Source: Haloferacaceae archaeon
GTDB taxonomy: Archaea; Halobacteriota; Halobacteria; Halobacteriales; Haloferacaceae
NCBI GenBank assembly: GCA_028274825.1
Contig: JAQCMZ010000213.1
Location: forward strand, 1 to 14,753
Reading direction: 5' to 3'
Length of the DNA: 14,753 bases
Below are positions 14,039 to 14,753 of this stretch, in pieces (the first letter of the stretch is position 1; every line of letters starts with the position of its first letter). Both the position numbers and the translations under genes were made by a program. A model generated the notes under the pieces. That model searched no databases, was not told the DNA's origin, and worked only from the letters and a program-made list of their open reading frames with translations.

Positions 14039-14122
14039 GGCGCTGTATCCCCTCCCTCCCTACTGCGCTCCTTGTCCGCTGGTGCGGACTGCGGTGCTCC
14101 TTGAGGAAGGGGGCTTAGCGCC
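14039..14122. repeat. Imperfect long palindrome between the transposase and MNT genes
   Basis: Outer arms GGCGCT (14039-14044) and AGCGCC (14117-14122) are followed inwards by C-rich and G-rich strips (CCCCTCCCT against AGGAAGGGGG), with a central hairpin GTCCG-CTGGTG-CGGAC (14074-14089). It could be a transposon end or a bidirectional transcript-end structure. The match is incomplete. Confidence 0.35.
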
Positions 14123-14127
14123 TGCTG

Positions 14128-14238
14128 TCAGCTAATTCCGTCCTCGAACGCTGTCCGACCGCGTCCGACCATCTCGAAGGCATCCTGTGCGCGGTCGAGT
14201 GCTGTGAGTACAGCGGTCGGGTCCGAACCGTTACTCAT
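14128..14238 (-). CDS. Short, probably truncated partner of the MNT nucleotidyltransferase
   Basis: The ATG at 14238 overlaps the nucleotidyltransferase stop by 8 bases (ATGAGTAA), the usual arrangement for coupled toxin-antitoxin pairs. The 36-residue product MSNGSDPTAVLTALDRAQDA continues FEMVGRGRTAFEDGIS and stops at 14128. One helix is predicted by eye. HEPN partners of MNT proteins are normally over 100 residues, and the next bases are IS-like, so the 3' part was probably lost to an insertion. The HEPN assignment rests on position only. Confidence 0.5.
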   Translation of the reverse strand: MSNGSDPTAVLTALDRAQDAFEMVGRGRTAFEDGIS

Positions 14239-14753
14239 CGGCGGCTCCTTCCTCCAAGAGAAGGTTTTCGACGGTTTCGAAATCACTCGTCTTGTAGACC
14301 GGAATCCCTGAAACGACGATCTCCCGGATGTCGTCGGTGTAGGCCGGAATGGCCTGGACGGCCTCGACGTCGATATCGTACGCATATCGGTCCCCATCGA
14401 ACTCCGTGTCTTCGAGGTTACGGGCAATGGCGTTCGCTTCTCGTTGGCTTTCGGCCCGCCCAGAACGGGTTAGCACCCAGAGATCGATATCGCTCCGTCG
14501 GTCAGCCTCGCCCCGAGCCACGCTCCCATACAGGATGATGCCAACGACGTCATTGAGGTTCTCCCGGAGGTTCGTAACCACAGTTTTGACCGGTTGGTGA
14601 TACTCTGGTTGGGGAATTCGGAGAATCGGATCGTCTGGAATAGACAGGCGCTGTCTGTTGATCTGGACAAGTCGCTGGTTGCCTTCAGGAGAGTCGACGA
14701 CCAGATCGTTCGCGCTGAGAACGTTTACTGCCCGTCTGACGGACTGATGTGAG
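14231..14753 (-). CDS. Nucleotidyltransferase-domain (MNT-type) protein with N-terminal helix-turn-helix, 5' end outside window
   Basis: The minus frame is open from the window edge (first full codon at 14752) to TAA at 14231-14233, at least 173 residues. SHQSVRRAVNVLSANDLVV at the start resembles the recognition helix and wing of a winged-helix domain. The MNT/polymerase-beta fold follows: GIILYGSVARGEADRRSDID has the GSxxR signature and the DxD metal pair. A later Asp (YDIDVE) could be the third carboxylate. MNT proteins act as antitoxins that AMPylate HEPN toxins; the fusion to a DNA-binding domain suggests self-regulation, by inference. The GTG at 14581 is internal, because homologous-looking sequence continues upstream. 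Its partner overlaps the 3' end. Confidence 0.82.
   Translation of the reverse strand, partial: SHQSVRRAVNVLSANDLVVDSPEGNQRLVQINRQRLSIPDDPILRIPQPEYHQPVKTVVTNLRENLNDVVGIILYGSVARGEADRRSDIDLWVLTRSGRAESQREANAIARNLEDTEFDGDRYAYDIDVEAVQAIPAYTDDIREIVVSGIPVYKTSDFETVENLLLEEGAADE

Noticed and set aside
1..14753. CRISPR array
   Set aside because: No regularly spaced direct repeats; the repeated hairpins are IS ends at irregular distances and in both orientations.

Overview
The window looks like a haloarchaeal chromosome (class Halobacteria). The proteins are strongly acidic, two gene starts have T-rich or TATA-like elements about 25 to 27 bases upstream with almost no leader, and the transposon remnants are haloarchaeal types (IS1341-type tnpB with hairpin right ends, IS1595-like transposase). 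Housekeeping genes alternate with accessory stretches that are full of broken mobile DNA.

Left part (1-3437): the 3' end of a class C beta-lactamase-type serine hydrolase; a 515-base spacer with an 80-base inverted-repeat element; then an exonuclease VII pair, xseA and xseB. The large subunit has a three-fold repeated coiled-coil region and an unexpected C-terminal membrane segment. The pair is bracketed by related inverted repeats built on GTTGGTTAAGA.

Middle (3438-9015): a small two-helix membrane protein; about 730 bases of IS remnants with a hairpin-rich omega-RNA-like right end that has no tnpB; an Asp/Ser-rich protein that is probably frameshifted; a CPBP-like membrane protein that lacks its catalytic glutamates; a GNAT acetyltransferase; trpB on its own, away from trpA and trpC; and a divergent SDR protein with Phe in place of the catalytic Tyr.

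Right part (9016-14753): a minus-strand cluster of a decayed antitoxin-like gene, a PIN-domain protein and a tyrosine integrase with two frameshifts; a PAP2-type membrane enzyme; a tnpB pseudogene with its right end; an IS1595-type transposase pseudogene split by a complete 126-base MITE with perfect 17-base ends and an 8-base target duplication, which also carries a 17-base micro-inversion; and a nucleotidyltransferase (MNT-type, cut by the window end) with a truncated partner gene.

The coherent working units are xseA-xseB, trpB and SDR as a divergent pair, the PIN-integrase cluster and the MNT pair. The rest of the right half records several rounds of insertion followed by decay. Family names rest on motif recognition by eye; no database search was run.
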